41,638 nucleotides of DNA. Origin: a virus. Positions 1 to 6,933 of this stretch are shown here, piece after piece (position 1 is the stretch's first letter; every line of letters starts with the position of its first letter). A program made the position numbers and the translations under genes. Where the stretch lies: the IMG/VR virus record IMGVR_UViG_3300043399_000579, positions 1 to 41,638 of that record. One strand, 5' to 3'. Under the pieces are notes generated by a model. It saw only the letters and a list, made by a program, of their open reading frames with translations. It searched no databases and was not told the origin of the DNA.

Positions 1-127
1 GGCGCTGCAGCCGGGCGCTGCTGGCGCTGTGGGGCAGCCTGGCGCTGTTCGCCATCGCCACCCTGACGGCTGCCAAGCATTTGCATGGTGTCGGCCCTGA
101 TGCCGGTGGCGAATTTCTCCACCCCGT
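1..127. repeat. Terminal direct repeat, left copy (circular-assembly overlap)
   Basis: Bases 1-127 are identical to 41512-41638. The overlap lies inside ssb and keeps its frame, so it is best read as the same locus seen twice. The length of 127 equals a common maximum assembler k-mer, which points to an assembly overlap and not to a biological terminal repeat. Confidence 0.9.
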
Positions 128-398
128 TTTTGTCGGTGTACTTGCGCGTCTGCAGCTTGCCTTCGACGTAGACCTGGCTTCCCTTCTTGAGGTACTGGCT
201 GGCGATTTCGGCCAGCTTCCCGAAGAAGCTGATGGAGTGCCATTCAACGCTCTCCTGCATTTCTCCGGTCTGCTTGTCCTTCCACTTTTCGGTGGTGGCC
301 ACCCGGATGCTGGTCACAGCATCGCCGCTGGGCAGGTATCTGGTTTCAGGATCGGCCCCCAAGTTGCCGATGATTTGGACTTTGTTCAGTGATGCCAT
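1..398 (-). CDS. ssb: Single-stranded DNA-binding protein SSB, N-terminal part (gene crosses the circle junction)
   Basis: Binds and protects single-stranded DNA during phage replication and Bet-driven recombination. The ATG is at 396-398 on the minus strand and the product starts [20 protein letters not shown], the classic OB-fold opening of bacterial-type SSB. The reading frame runs off base 1 and continues in the terminal copy at 41511 down to a TAA at 41385, giving 174 aa. The OB fold fills about residues 1-110; a Gln/Pro/Ala-rich linker and an acidic DDIPF tip follow in the other part. It sits just downstream of the FtsK-gamma-like gene. The in-frame join is strong support for a circular genome. 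Confidence 0.95.
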   Translation of the reverse strand, partial: MASLNKVQIIGNLGADPETRYLPSGDAVTSIRVATTEKWKDKQTGEMQESVEWHSISFFGKLAEIASQYLKKGSQVYVEGKLQTRKYTDKNGVEKFATGIRADTMQMLGSRQGGDGEQRQAAPQRQQRPAAA

Positions 399-407
399 GA
401 TGTTTCC

Positions 408-1133
408 TTATGCGGTTTCAATAACTTTGCGCTGGCCGTTTGGCTGCATGGGGCCGACGATGCCGTTCTGCTCCAAGATTTCCATGACGCGGGCGGCTTG
501 GTTGTAGCCAATCTTCATGCTGCGCTGGATATAGCTGATGCTGGCTTTCCCTCCTGGCGCCTTCACCAGAGAGATGGCAAGCTCCACCAGGCTGTCGGGC
601 AGCTTTGATGCGGCCTTGATGACTTCGGCTTTTGTGGCGCTGCCTTTATCGGCCTGAGTGTCAGGGGATGAGGCGAACAGATCGGGCGGGCCTTCGATGG
701 ACACATGGGCGTCGTCCTGCACCAGCTTGGCAAGGCCAGACACCTCGGATGCCAAGGGGTACACAGAAACGGCGCAGGTGAGGGTCATCACGCCACCGTC
801 GCGGGGTTCCATCGCAAACTTCTTCACCTCACAGCCGACGAATGTCTTGCTTTCGATGGTGAAGCTCGCGCCCGTGATCAGGTTTGAAAACGCGACCGGC
901 TGCAAGTACATGTTGCGGGCGATCAGGGCGTCCGTGTTGCCCCGCCACAAGAAAGCCTCCAAGGCGTCATCGAAGTAGGCGCACAAGCGGCGGTCCACAT
1001 GCTTGATTTCCAGCTTGATGTCCACGGCAATGATCTTGTCGTCCTCGGGGCCTTCCTTGCGGACGTTCAGGTGCTTGATGGTTGCCGCCCCGTTCACCTT
1101 GAACGGGGGGCGTTTTGTTGCTTGGTCTTGCAT
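408..1133 (-). CDS. Phage protein with C-terminal FtsK-gamma-like winged helix
   Basis: 241 aa. The last ~70 residues (ISYIQRSMKIGYNQAARVME, then LEQNGIVGPM and GQRKV) match the gamma domain of the DNA translocase FtsK. In FtsK that domain reads the polar GGGNAGGG (KOPS) motif and contacts XerD. No Walker A or B ATPase motif is present, so this is the DNA-reading domain without the motor. Residues 1-155 form a separate, beta-rich-looking domain I do not recognise. It lies nine bases upstream of ssb, in the operon that starts at the 2090 promoter. A role as transcription factor or recombination accessory is inference. A perfect GGGTAGGG lies at 2114-2121 in its own operon's promoter region. 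Confidence 0.85.
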   Translation of the reverse strand: MQDQATKRPPFKVNGAATIKHLNVRKEGPEDDKIIAVDIKLEIKHVDRRLCAYFDDALEAFLWRGNTDALIARNMYLQPVAFSNLITGASFTIESKTFVGCEVKKFAMEPRDGGVMTLTCAVSVYPLASEVSGLAKLVQDDAHVSIEGPPDLFASSPDTQADKGSATKAEVIKAASKLPDSLVELAISLVKAPGGKASISYIQRSMKIGYNQAARVMEILEQNGIVGPMQPNGQRKVIETA

Positions 1134-1281
1134 GGTGTTGCTTTCAAAAAATGGTGGGCGGCGCGTCCTTCTCAGACCGGCGCTGGGTGGTTCCTGCTAT
1201 CGCCTTCGCGTTAGGGTCTGTCGGCGTTCCACCTTCACAGACCCACAGGTGCAATCCCTGCGGCGTGCCGCCCGTAACTGT
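1134..1281 (-). ncRNA. Structured intergenic element, possible small RNA or attenuator
   Basis: A 148-bp gap inside an otherwise tightly packed operon; I find no ORF of note in it. GGGCGGC at 1156-1162 pairs with GCCGCCC at 1267-1273, and the helix extends to 10 bp with one wobble (plus strand) or A-C mismatch (minus strand). Inside it, GGGTCTGT (1214-1221) pairs perfectly with ACAGACCC (1237-1244). Read on the minus strand, the closing helix is followed within five bases by TTTTTT (complement of 1146-1151), then the start of the FtsK-gamma-like gene. That is the layout of a structured RNA ending in a terminator or attenuator. No known RNA family was recognised. Confidence 0.45.
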
Positions 1282-2058
1282 TCAGGCGCGGCTCGCGGCC
1301 AGCGTCTTTTCTTCAAAGGCGCGAACGCCTGGGATCTGCATCGTTTCCTTCATGGCCTTGGCCATCTGGTTCAGCGCGGAGGCGTTGACCTCGACCAGAT
1401 TGAGAAACGCTGGGTTGGCGGCGATGTAGGAGATAAGCGCAGCCTTGTCGGTGCACTCGGCCTTCCACACGCTGCGCTGGCTGATGCCTGACACCTTGGC
1501 CACGGACACCTCGACCACGGGGGCCGTCATTACCTGCGCCGTGGCGGTAATACTCGCGGCCTCGATGGCAGCCTGGGCCTGCACCTCGGCGGCTTTCTCG
1601 GCATTGCCTGCTGCGATCAGGGCGTCGGCTTCGGCCTTGGCAGCGGCTTCCTTGGCGGCTGCTTCGCGGGCCAGGCGCTCTTGCTCGGCACGCACCAAGG
1701 CCTCGGCCTTGCGGCGTTCTTCGGCGGCGATGCGCTCCTGCTCGGCTGAATAGGTGAGCATCTTGGCCTTGATGATCTTTTCGGCTTGCTCAAGGTACTG
1801 CGCCGGGCCACGAAACAGATCGTTCACGGCCTTGAGCGCCTTGTTGATCGGGCCGGTGATGGCGGTGCGCTGCGTTTCCAGCGTGGTGGACTTGCTTTTG
1901 ATCGCCTTCAGTTCGTCGGCGGCAAGGTCGTAGGTTTCCTGCGAGTCGATCACCATGGACTCGACCATGGTCAAGGCCGCATGGGCACGGCTGTTTAGCT
2001 GGTTGGCGTCGGGCGCGTGGATGGCGGCGAGTGGGGCGAGGATGCTGTCGGTTGTCAT
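1282..2058 (-). CDS. Coiled-coil phage protein, first gene of the leftward ssb operon
   Basis: 258 aa. Residues ~100-170 are an Ala/Glu/Lys/Arg-rich helix (runs such as AEEERRKAEALVRAEQERLA) that should form a long coiled coil. The C-terminal ~65 residues (SALNQMAKAMKETMQIPGVR) look like a conserved module of proteins found beside phage Bet/RecT genes. A nucleic-acid-related or recombination-accessory role is inferred from that neighbourhood only; no catalytic motif is visible. The start is the ATG at 2056-2058, preceded by a good AGGAG site and, about 30 bases further up, a perfect TATAAT box. Confidence 0.75.
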   Translation of the reverse strand: MTTDSILAPLAAIHAPDANQLNSRAHAALTMVESMVIDSQETYDLAADELKAIKSKSTTLETQRTAITGPINKALKAVNDLFRGPAQYLEQAEKIIKAKMLTYSAEQERIAAEERRKAEALVRAEQERLAREAAAKEAAAKAEADALIAAGNAEKAAEVQAQAAIEAASITATAQVMTAPVVEVSVAKVSGISQRSVWKAECTDKAALISYIAANPAFLNLVEVNASALNQMAKAMKETMQIPGVRAFEEKTLAASRA

Positions 2059-2087
2059 GGTGTTTTCTCCTGGGTGTTGACGTGTGA

Positions 2088-2130
2088 ATTATATGGTAGT
2101 TTTGCTACCGGGCGGGTAGGGTTTCTACCC
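2088..2130 (-). promoter_or_regulatory. Leftward promoter with overlapping CTACC/GGTAG operators and a KOPS-like site
   Basis: On the minus strand a perfect TATAAT lies at 2088-2093, about 30 bases ahead of the ATG at 2058. No good -35 box is seen at the right distance. Its place is taken by three overlapping dyads: GGTAG-N5-CTACC (2095-2109), CTACC-N5-GGTAG (2104-2118) and GGGTAG-N5-CTACCC (2114-2130). The plus strand also carries GGGTAGGG (2114-2121), an exact match to the FtsK recognition consensus GGGNAGGG. The arrangement suggests a promoter controlled, and possibly activated, by the protein that binds these sites. Confidence 0.7.
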
Positions 2131-2691
2131 GTGTTTTTGAAGAAAGTTGTTGATCGTGATGAGCGAGGCAAACGTTGGCCAGTCGGCGGCGTCCGACCAT
2201 TCCAACAGCCGGTAGGTGCCGTCCTTGCGCAGCTGCACCGTGGCGCGGCTGGCGGTCGTTTCTCCCAGCGCGTGGGCGTAGGCAGCGGTCTGCAAACCCC
2301 AGACGGGGTGCGATGCCACGCTGGTCTTGATGTCCAGAACGTACCGCTTGCCGTTGAGCAAGCCTACCCGGTCCACCGTCCCCGCGTAGCGCATGACCGG
2401 GTGAAAGCACTGCGCCTCAATGTGCGTCCATTCGGGTCGCATTTCGGCGGTGAACAGACGCCAGGCGTCAACGTAGCCCGCGATGGCCGGGTCGATGCTG
2501 TCCTCGTCTAGGATGCCTTTGTCAAGGTATTCGCAGCACAGGTGCACGGCAGTGCCGCGATCCTGTGCAGGGACAAGGATGCTTTCGGGCACACCGTCGA
2601 AGCTGTGCAGCGCCTGCAGGATGCTGGTCACGCCCGGAACGGGCTTGCCGTTCCAGAAATACTTATGGGCGGCTTCGTCAAACGTCAGCAT
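2125..2691 (-). CDS. PD-(D/E)XK exonuclease, partner of Bet
   Basis: 188 aa. The fold is shown by YAGTVDRVG (an Asp metal ligand), then YVLDIKTS (the D-x-K core) and a following helix QTAAYAHAL, the usual motif II, III and QxxxY order of the RecB/lambda-Exo/Cas4 nuclease clan. It should resect double-strand ends to expose 3' single strands for the annealase encoded four bases upstream. The two genes are clearly co-transcribed from the promoter near 3580. Its 3' end overlaps the operator block at 2114-2130. Length is within the range of compact phage exonucleases. Assignment to lambda Exo proper rather than a Cas4-like relative is not certain. Confidence 0.85.
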   Translation of the reverse strand: MLTFDEAAHKYFWNGKPVPGVTSILQALHSFDGVPESILVPAQDRGTAVHLCCEYLDKGILDEDSIDPAIAGYVDAWRLFTAEMRPEWTHIEAQCFHPVMRYAGTVDRVGLLNGKRYVLDIKTSVASHPVWGLQTAAYAHALGETTASRATVQLRKDGTYRLLEWSDAADWPTFASLITINNFLQKHG

Positions 2692-2695
2692 CGAA

Positions 2696-3502
2696 TCAGC
2701 CCTGCGTCATCAGGTGGTTCTTGATCTGGTCGAACTGCTCTGGCGTCATGGCGTCAAGCGATTCAATTCCCAGGTGCTCAAGAGGCACGCTGACCTCGAT
2801 GCCCAGCGACTTGCACTTGTTCTCGATCCACTTGAGCTGGCCTGCTGTGACCGGCTTGGCGGCGGCAGTCGCTGCGGGCTGCGCGGACGTGGCCTGCGCG
2901 GGAACGTCATCGATAACGACTGCCTCGGGTCTAGCCCGTGGCATGGTCGTGCGTGGCTTCTGAATCACCTCGCCCGTGTTGCCATCAATCACGGTGCCTT
3001 CAACAATGCGCTCGGCCTCGTCTTGGTCAAAGATGCCGCCATACCCGAAGGCCAAGCGAGCGCCCTGAATCATCGCCTTGTGGCGCAGCATCCGCTTTGG
3101 GTGCGTTTGCCATGGGCCAGTGCCTCGGCGGCATTCGTCCATGTACTCGGTGACCTTGACCGGGTGGCTGCGGTCCTTGCGGTAGATGATGCAGGTGCAG
3201 GCTTGGTCGGTCTGGTCAAAGTCCATGCCGTCAAACTGCGGGTGGTTGTTGATGATCCGTGCCCAGCCGTCAACGCCGACCACGGGCACGATGCCGTTGT
3301 TCTTGTCTGGGAAGGCGTAGATTTCCTTCGTCCAAGGGTTCAGGCCGTACTGGTTGGCCACGACCATCAGCGCGGTCATTTGCGCGTCACTGACTTGGCC
3401 TTTGAAGGCTGTGGCCTTTAGGGTTTCGATCAGGCCCGAGCCGTCGCCCATGTCGAGGCGTTCGGCCAGTCGTGTGGTGAGTGTGGCGAGTGCGTTTGTC
3501 AT
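2696..3502 (-). CDS. bet: Bet-family single-strand annealing recombinase
   Basis: 268 aa. Residues ~25-170 contain the hallmark strings of the lambda Red-beta family: LIETLKATAFKG, ANQYGLNPWTKEIYAFPDK, VVGVDGWARIINNHPQFDGM, VTEYMDECRR and HPKRMLRHKAMIQGARLAFG. Red-beta anneals complementary single strands in phage recombination. The C-terminal ~90 residues are a flexible Ala/Pro linker and a small helical domain, which in relatives contacts SSB or exonuclease. The ATG at 3500-3502 follows a GGAGAA site. Exonuclease follows four bases downstream. The promoter has an operator in its spacer (3575-3603). Confidence 0.95.
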   Translation of the reverse strand: MTNALATLTTRLAERLDMGDGSGLIETLKATAFKGQVSDAQMTALMVVANQYGLNPWTKEIYAFPDKNNGIVPVVGVDGWARIINNHPQFDGMDFDQTDQACTCIIYRKDRSHPVKVTEYMDECRRGTGPWQTHPKRMLRHKAMIQGARLAFGYGGIFDQDEAERIVEGTVIDGNTGEVIQKPRTTMPRARPEAVVIDDVPAQATSAQPAATAAAKPVTAGQLKWIENKCKSLGIEVSVPLEHLGIESLDAMTPEQFDQIKNHLMTQG

Positions 3503-3574
3503 TGGTGGTTTTCTCCTGTTGATGCGCCTGGACGGGTATCTGACTGACCCCGCGTTTCCTGGTGCATGTGCGTG

Positions 3575-3603
3575 ATCTTACTACCCCGCCGGTAGCTTTG
3601 CAA
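3575..3603 (-). promoter_or_regulatory. Promoter for bet-exo with operator in its spacer
   Basis: Minus strand: -35 TTGCAA (3598-3603), 17-bp spacer, -10 TAAGAT (3575-3580). The dyad CTACC-CCGCC-GGTAG (3581-3595) fills the spacer directly next to the -10 box, so a bound protein would block RNA polymerase or remodel the promoter. Confidence 0.65.
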
Positions 3604-3632
3604 CTAGCGGGACAGCTCTTGTCGCTTTTTCG

Positions 3633-4214
3633 CTACTTGCCCCGGATTCGCTTGGCCTCGGCCCTGTAATGCCGGGCAATTTCGATCAGACCTTCGTGGC
3701 TGTATTTGCGCAGGATGGTGTCGGCCTCGATCAGCTCCACGTTGCGCAGGCCGATGCGAGCGACCAATCCAAGGCGGTACGCCACATGGTTCCCGGCCAG
3801 GTAGTTGTTGCAGTGCTTGCATTGCCCGTGGCAGTTGTCCTCAACAAAGCGCATGTGGGGGGCGCTGCCCACGCTGCGGTAGTGGCCCGCGTCGTAGGTG
3901 TTGGGTTCGTTGCTCAGGGTCGTGCCGCAGCTGATGCAGGGCTTTCCCGCGTCCCGGGCGCGAATAAAAGCATTGAAGGCTTGCTGCGCCAGCTTGGTCA
4001 GCTGGGGCTTGGTGCGCATGGCGTCCAGCTTCGCCTTGTCGGCCTTGCGCTCGGCTTTGGCTTCGCGCTCGGCCTTCTTCTTCACCAGCTCACGGGTGTG
4101 AGTCATGGCACAGACCGGGCTGCACACTTTCTGCATGGGCCGCAGGCGTTGGTAGGTGCCCTCGCAAACCTTGCACTTAGCGGTCTTTGGCTTTGGTTCA
4201 GTGTTCGACTGCAT
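3633..4214 (-). CDS. ninG: NinG recombination protein (Rap-type)
   Basis: 193 aa from the ATG at 4212-4214; an upstream in-frame start would overlap NinB heavily and adds non-conserved residues. NinG/Rap is a Holliday-junction or D-loop nuclease of lambdoid phages. Visible features: an N-terminal zinc ribbon (CKVC then CSPVC), a basic Lys/Glu-rich helix, then the HNH-like zinc core CISC, YDAGHYRSVGS, NCHGQCKHCNNY, and the C-terminal HYRAEAKRI. It overlaps the end of NinB by 17 bp and is the last gene of the replication operon. Confidence 0.92.
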   Translation of the reverse strand: MQSNTEPKPKTAKCKVCEGTYQRLRPMQKVCSPVCAMTHTRELVKKKAEREAKAERKADKAKLDAMRTKPQLTKLAQQAFNAFIRARDAGKPCISCGTTLSNEPNTYDAGHYRSVGSAPHMRFVEDNCHGQCKHCNNYLAGNHVAYRLGLVARIGLRNVELIEADTILRKYSHEGLIEIARHYRAEAKRIRGK

Positions 4215-4620
4215 GGCGGGCCTCGATGGGGTAAACAACAACACCCCGCAGGGCCGCAACACTGTGAAGAAACTCCAGCCACTCGCTGAACTTCTTTTTC
4301 CCGAACTTGCTGGTGCGTTGGCCAAGCATCACCACGCCACCATCGAGGCCCATGGCCAGGCGGGCAGTCTCGCGCTGAAAGGCCGCAGTCAGGACATCTT
4401 TCCATTCTTCGGCGGTCATCTTGACCATCTGGCCATTGACCGGCCACAGCAGCTGATCGCTGAATGCTTCCAAGATCGGCCATTGAGCCGCGTTCTGGTC
4501 GAGCGTGCGGTTCACGTCGCGGATCGTCACGCACAGGCCATCAGGCGCGGTCTGCACGGCGTGGATTGCGTTTGCGCGGGCCTGTGGGTGCGCCAAGATG
4601 AAGACTCGGCGCTCGCTCAT
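4198..4620 (-). CDS. ninB: NinB recombination mediator (Orf family)
   Basis: 140 aa. NinB (lambda Orf) binds single-stranded DNA and helps load annealase or recombinase in place of host RecFOR. Family signatures are RRVFILAHPQARANAIHAV at the start, NRTLDQNAAQWPILEAFSDQ, EEWKDVLTAAFQ and TSKFGKKKFSEWLEFLHSV. It forms a NinB-NinG pair with overlapping ends, as in lambdoid nin regions. Its ATG overlaps the stop of the membrane-protein gene upstream by four bases. Confidence 0.92.
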   Translation of the reverse strand: MSERRVFILAHPQARANAIHAVQTAPDGLCVTIRDVNRTLDQNAAQWPILEAFSDQLLWPVNGQMVKMTAEEWKDVLTAAFQRETARLAMGLDGGVVMLGQRTSKFGKKKFSEWLEFLHSVAALRGVVVYPIEARHAVEH

Positions 4621-4865
4621 GCTGCAACCTTTGCGGCCAGGGCCTGCGCTGCGCGGTGCAGCTTGGCATTGAACCAGCGCCGGATTGCATAGCTGCGGGC
4701 CACGCTGATGACGGTGTAGAGCAACCCAATGAACAGGTTTTGTCCCACGCTGATCTGAAACCCGATCAAGGGCAGGATCAGAAGGTTCGCGCAGAAGTTG
4801 ATGGCGTAGCCGATCAGAACGTTGATGCTCGCCTCAATCAGCGAGCCAATACGCGTCTGGTTCAT
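4617..4865 (-). CDS. Small membrane protein, DUF7220-like
   Basis: 82 aa from the ATG at 4863-4865. The product MNQTRIGSLIEASINVLIG continues into two hydrophobic segments (about residues 13-32 and 40-60), then a basic amphipathic tail. This looks like the widespread phage/prophage DUF7220 inner-membrane family, whose role is unknown. It overlaps the methyltransferase gene by four bases on one side and ninB by four on the other, so all three are translationally coupled. Confidence 0.75.
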   Translation of the reverse strand: MNQTRIGSLIEASINVLIGYAINFCANLLILPLIGFQISVGQNLFIGLLYTVISVARSYAIRRWFNAKLHRAAQALAAKVAA

Positions 4866-5479
4866 GCCGCCTCCCGCATAGGCTGCAAAGCGCCCCACTG
4901 GGTAGCCATTGCGGACGCAATGCCGCTGTATGTCTCGCTTCGCACCTTCCACCGATCAGCAGACGGGGCCAGCTTGTTCTGGCCGCTGTCGGTCTGGTTT
5001 CCCCAGCGCGGTTTGCCGTTGACCATTCGTGGCTCGACGTACTCGGTCTGGCGCAGCGGCGGCAGGTTCTTAAGCCAAAGGCAGGTTTTCTTACTGGCGT
5101 CGTGGCCAAACTGGTAGGGCGTGATGATTTGGTCGGGCTTCCTGATCCGGCTGGAAATCACGCTGATCGGGTTTTCGATGGCGATCCGTTCGATGGGCGC
5201 GGCCATCAGCAGGCGCACAAAGTCCAAAGCCTCCTCTGTCAGTTGCGGGTCGCGCAGTCCTCGCGTGGTCCAGTGCATCCCGCTGACCGACAGGTAGGTG
5301 CATGGCGGGTGTGCGACCATCAAGTCCCAGCCGTTGTTGATGATGTCGAACACATCACCTTGGTAGTGCGGGCCGGGCACATCGGTTGGCAACAGGTCGC
5401 AGCTCATAGCCTCATGGCCAGCCCGAATAAATGCGTCACGGACACGGCCCGAGTATTCGCAAGCGATCAAAACTTTCAC
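4862..5479 (-). CDS. Short C5-type cytosine DNA methyltransferase
   Basis: 205 aa from a GTG at 5477-5479, chosen because an AAAGGA site lies just upstream and the conserved KVLIACEYSGRVRDAFI begins there. It carries the SAM-binding motif I (ACEYSG), an acidic loop (CDLLPTDVPG), HPPCTYLSVSG (motif IV with the catalytic Pro-Cys) and IENP (motif VI). It is much shorter than standard C5 methyltransferases and lacks a clear target-recognition region. It belongs to a compact phage family usually annotated as cytosine methyltransferase. Protection of phage DNA from restriction is the likely role; activity is not certain. Confidence 0.8.
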   Translation of the reverse strand: MKVLIACEYSGRVRDAFIRAGHEAMSCDLLPTDVPGPHYQGDVFDIINNGWDLMVAHPPCTYLSVSGMHWTTRGLRDPQLTEEALDFVRLLMAAPIERIAIENPISVISSRIRKPDQIITPYQFGHDASKKTCLWLKNLPPLRQTEYVEPRMVNGKPRWGNQTDSGQNKLAPSADRWKVRSETYSGIASAMATQWGALQPMREAA

Positions 5480-5519
5480 AGCAATTCCTTTCGTACTGCA
5501 AACGCAACTTCGTCGTAGC

Positions 5520-5735
5520 TCAAGGGTGTTTCCCAAGGCTCCGGGCGACGGACTCCAACACTTGCGCCCGGCCAGGACTGCCCTGGAATCGCTCGATAGC
5601 GGCAAGCATGGCCCCAGCCTGTCGCTTGTCGGGGTAGGCCGACAGCACCAGGCGCGTGCAGCACTCCAGGCACTGAAATTGGTACAGCCCGCTGTGTGGG
5701 CGTTCTTTTGATTTCTGGCAGGCTTGGCATTTCAA
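5520..5735 (-). CDS. Small zinc-ribbon-like protein
   Basis: 71 aa, TTG start at 5733-5735. The start is favoured because the TTG overlaps the TGA of the upstream 27-aa ORF (TTGA) and a GGGGGA sequence lies just upstream. CQAC near the N-terminus and CLECC about 20 residues later could bind one zinc. The rest is helical and charged. Function unknown; it lies between small membrane proteins and the methyltransferase in the replication operon. Confidence 0.65.
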   Translation of the reverse strand: MKCQACQKSKERPHSGLYQFQCLECCTRLVLSAYPDKRQAGAMLAAIERFQGSPGRAQVLESVARSLGKHP

Positions 5736-5815
5736 AGCATCCCCCAGCCGATGTGATTGTTTGTCCAGCCTGCGAGCATGAGGCCACCTTGGAATGCGGG
5801 GCGAACTTCGCTCAT
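5732..5815 (-). CDS. Tiny 27-aa ORF, coupled on both sides
   Basis: ATG at 5813-5815 overlaps the stop of the upstream gene (ATGA), and its TGA overlaps the TTG of the zinc-ribbon gene. The product begins MSEVRPAFQGGLMLAGWTNN and ends IGWGML. That ending echoes the IGWGMLP at the end of the 40-aa membrane protein nearby (6021-6143). Coding is supported only by this perfect coupling and by the echo; it could be a leader peptide that links translation of its neighbours. Confidence 0.5.
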   Translation of the reverse strand: MSEVRPAFQGGLMLAGWTNNHIGWGML

Positions 5816-6024
5816 GCGTCCCTCGCTTTCAGCATGGCGTCGGCCATTTTGTAGGCCGTGTTTGCATATTCCATCGGCTTGCCATTCACGTCTTGCCGAC
5901 CAAACAACGATTGCATGGCCATGGCCGCGAAAAAGTCGCGTCGTGCGCGGCGGTATCCGTACAGCACGGAAAAATAGAGACCGATCATTGCGATCAGCTG
6001 CAGGGTAAGTAAAAGCCAGTTCAT
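5812..6024 (-). CDS. Small membrane-anchored protein with ADAMLKARDA tail
   Basis: 70 aa from the ATG at 6022-6024. One N-terminal transmembrane helix (LLLTLQLIAMIGLYFSVLYG) is followed by RRARRDFFAAMAMQS and a C-terminal KMADAMLKARDA. The second part matches a soluble module seen in many phage and prophage hypothetical proteins, and in another gene here (9603-9824). It overlaps both neighbours by four bases. Function unknown. Confidence 0.7.
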   Translation of the reverse strand: MNWLLLTLQLIAMIGLYFSVLYGYRRARRDFFAAMAMQSLFGRQDVNGKPMEYANTAYKMADAMLKARDA

Positions 6025-6143
6025 GGCAGCATCCCCCACCCGATCATGAAGACCGTCCAGTAGACCTTGAGCACCAGGCCGGTGAACAACAGCACCGCAG
6101 CGGTGGCGGCAAAAAACAGCATGAGGTTTGCAAGGGCTTTCAT
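6021..6143 (-). CDS. 40-aa single-helix membrane protein
   Basis: ATG at 6141-6143. MKALANLMLFFAATAAVLLF continues as one or two hydrophobic helices, ending FMIGWGMLP. The start overlaps the stop of the upstream gene by four bases and its stop overlaps the next ATG by four, so translation is coupled. Role unknown; small membrane proteins in early operons sometimes act in superinfection exclusion. Confidence 0.6.
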   Translation of the reverse strand: MKALANLMLFFAATAAVLLFTGLVLKVYWTVFMIGWGMLP

Positions 6144-6469
6144 AAGATTTTCCAGACCCGAATGGCGCGGGCGTGTGACTCGGGCCTGGTGGCCTTGATG
6201 TACGTGTCGGTGGGAAAGCACAAACCGCTTGCGGCGGCAGTGCGGGTGAAGGCGCCCCAAGCATTGATGCTCAGGGGGACAGGCAGACCGGCCTGCTCGG
6301 CGTAGATGCGGAACTGCTCAAACGTGAACAGCTCGCAACCGTCGTCCATGCGGTCACACACGAACATGCGCAGGTAGTCCATGGCCTGCTGGGTCCACTC
6401 CGGCCCTGTTTTCAGCAGTGCGAGCTGCTGGCCTGTTTGTTTGCGCTGCTGCGCGATGGTGGCGGTCAT
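6140..6469 (-). CDS. Conserved phage protein, probable winged-helix fold
   Basis: 109 aa. The pattern EWTQQAMDYLRMFVCD, then FTFEQFRIYAEQAGLPVP, INAWGAFTRTAAASGLCF and a C-terminal ARAIRVWKIL occurs in phage proteins next to helicase loaders. It looks like a winged helix-turn-helix. It overlaps the P-like gene by four bases upstream. A DNA-binding role in replication or recombination is inference. Confidence 0.65.
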   Translation of the reverse strand: MTATIAQQRKQTGQQLALLKTGPEWTQQAMDYLRMFVCDRMDDGCELFTFEQFRIYAEQAGLPVPLSINAWGAFTRTAAASGLCFPTDTYIKATRPESHARAIRVWKIL

Positions 6470-6933
6470 TCTTTGCCTTTCAAAATGTCAAGATGAAGCG
6501 CCTCGCGGGCAAAGCGCAGCGTGGTGGGGTTTACCTTTTCGCCGCCCTCATAGCGGCCCATGATTCGGCGTGCCCATGCCCGGTGATCGACGGTATGGCC
6601 GGTCGATAACTTGGCCCGCATTTCGCCCAGCTTGGCCAGCTCGGCTTTCAGGCGCTCTGGGTCTGCCTTTGGCTCCGGCAGCTTTGGCATTTCTGGTGCC
6701 GGGGCATTGCGGCACAGCTGCTTAAACTCGATTACGTTGGGGGCGCGGGGAGGCAGGTTCTCCAATGCCCAGGCAATTGCGTCAAGGTTGTTGGCGAAGC
6801 CAGAAAGCTCATGGGACCAAGCGCTCTTGACATCAGCTATCGGAACATCGGCCCATTGCCGTGTCCAAGCCGCGCCATAAGTTGCGCCCAGCCTCTGGAA
6901 AAGGCGGTCAATTGCTTTCAGGGGTAGGCTCAT
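6466..6933 (-). CDS. Replication protein P-like helicase loader
   Basis: 155 aa. The N-terminal half (AIDRLFQRLGATYGAAWTRQ, then VKSAWSHELSGF, AIAWALENLPPRAPNVIEFK, QLCRNAP) matches the phage P-like family that delivers host DnaB helicase to the phage origin. The C-terminal half is charged and helical. Its start overlaps the O-like gene by 26 bp, the usual O-P arrangement. No DnaB-like helicase gene exists in the window, which supports recruitment of the host helicase. Confidence 0.75.
   Translation of the reverse strand: MSLPLKAIDRLFQRLGATYGAAWTRQWADVPIADVKSAWSHELSGFANNLDAIAWALENLPPRAPNVIEFKQLCRNAPAPEMPKLPEPKADPERLKAELAKLGEMRAKLSTGHTVDHRAWARRIMGRYEGGEKVNPTTLRFAREALHLDILKGKE

Noticed and set aside
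1-127. 127-base direct terminal repeat as a true virion end
   Set aside because: The length equals a common assembler k-mer and the overlap lies inside ssb; packaged ends are not usually within an essential gene in this way.
2483-3421. 312-aa plus-strand ORF opposite bet
   Set aside because: Bet is unmistakable on the other strand; this frame shows no conserved motif.
3607-3632. Plus-strand hairpin followed by T-run after ninG
   Set aside because: The dyad is bulged (AGCG-GG-ACA with TGT-CGCT), and no plus-strand transcription is expected here.
4214-4325. N-terminal extension of NinG to 4325
   Set aside because: The added residues overlap ninB, are not conserved in character and lack a ribosome site; the ATG at 4212-4214 begins the zinc-ribbon protein properly.
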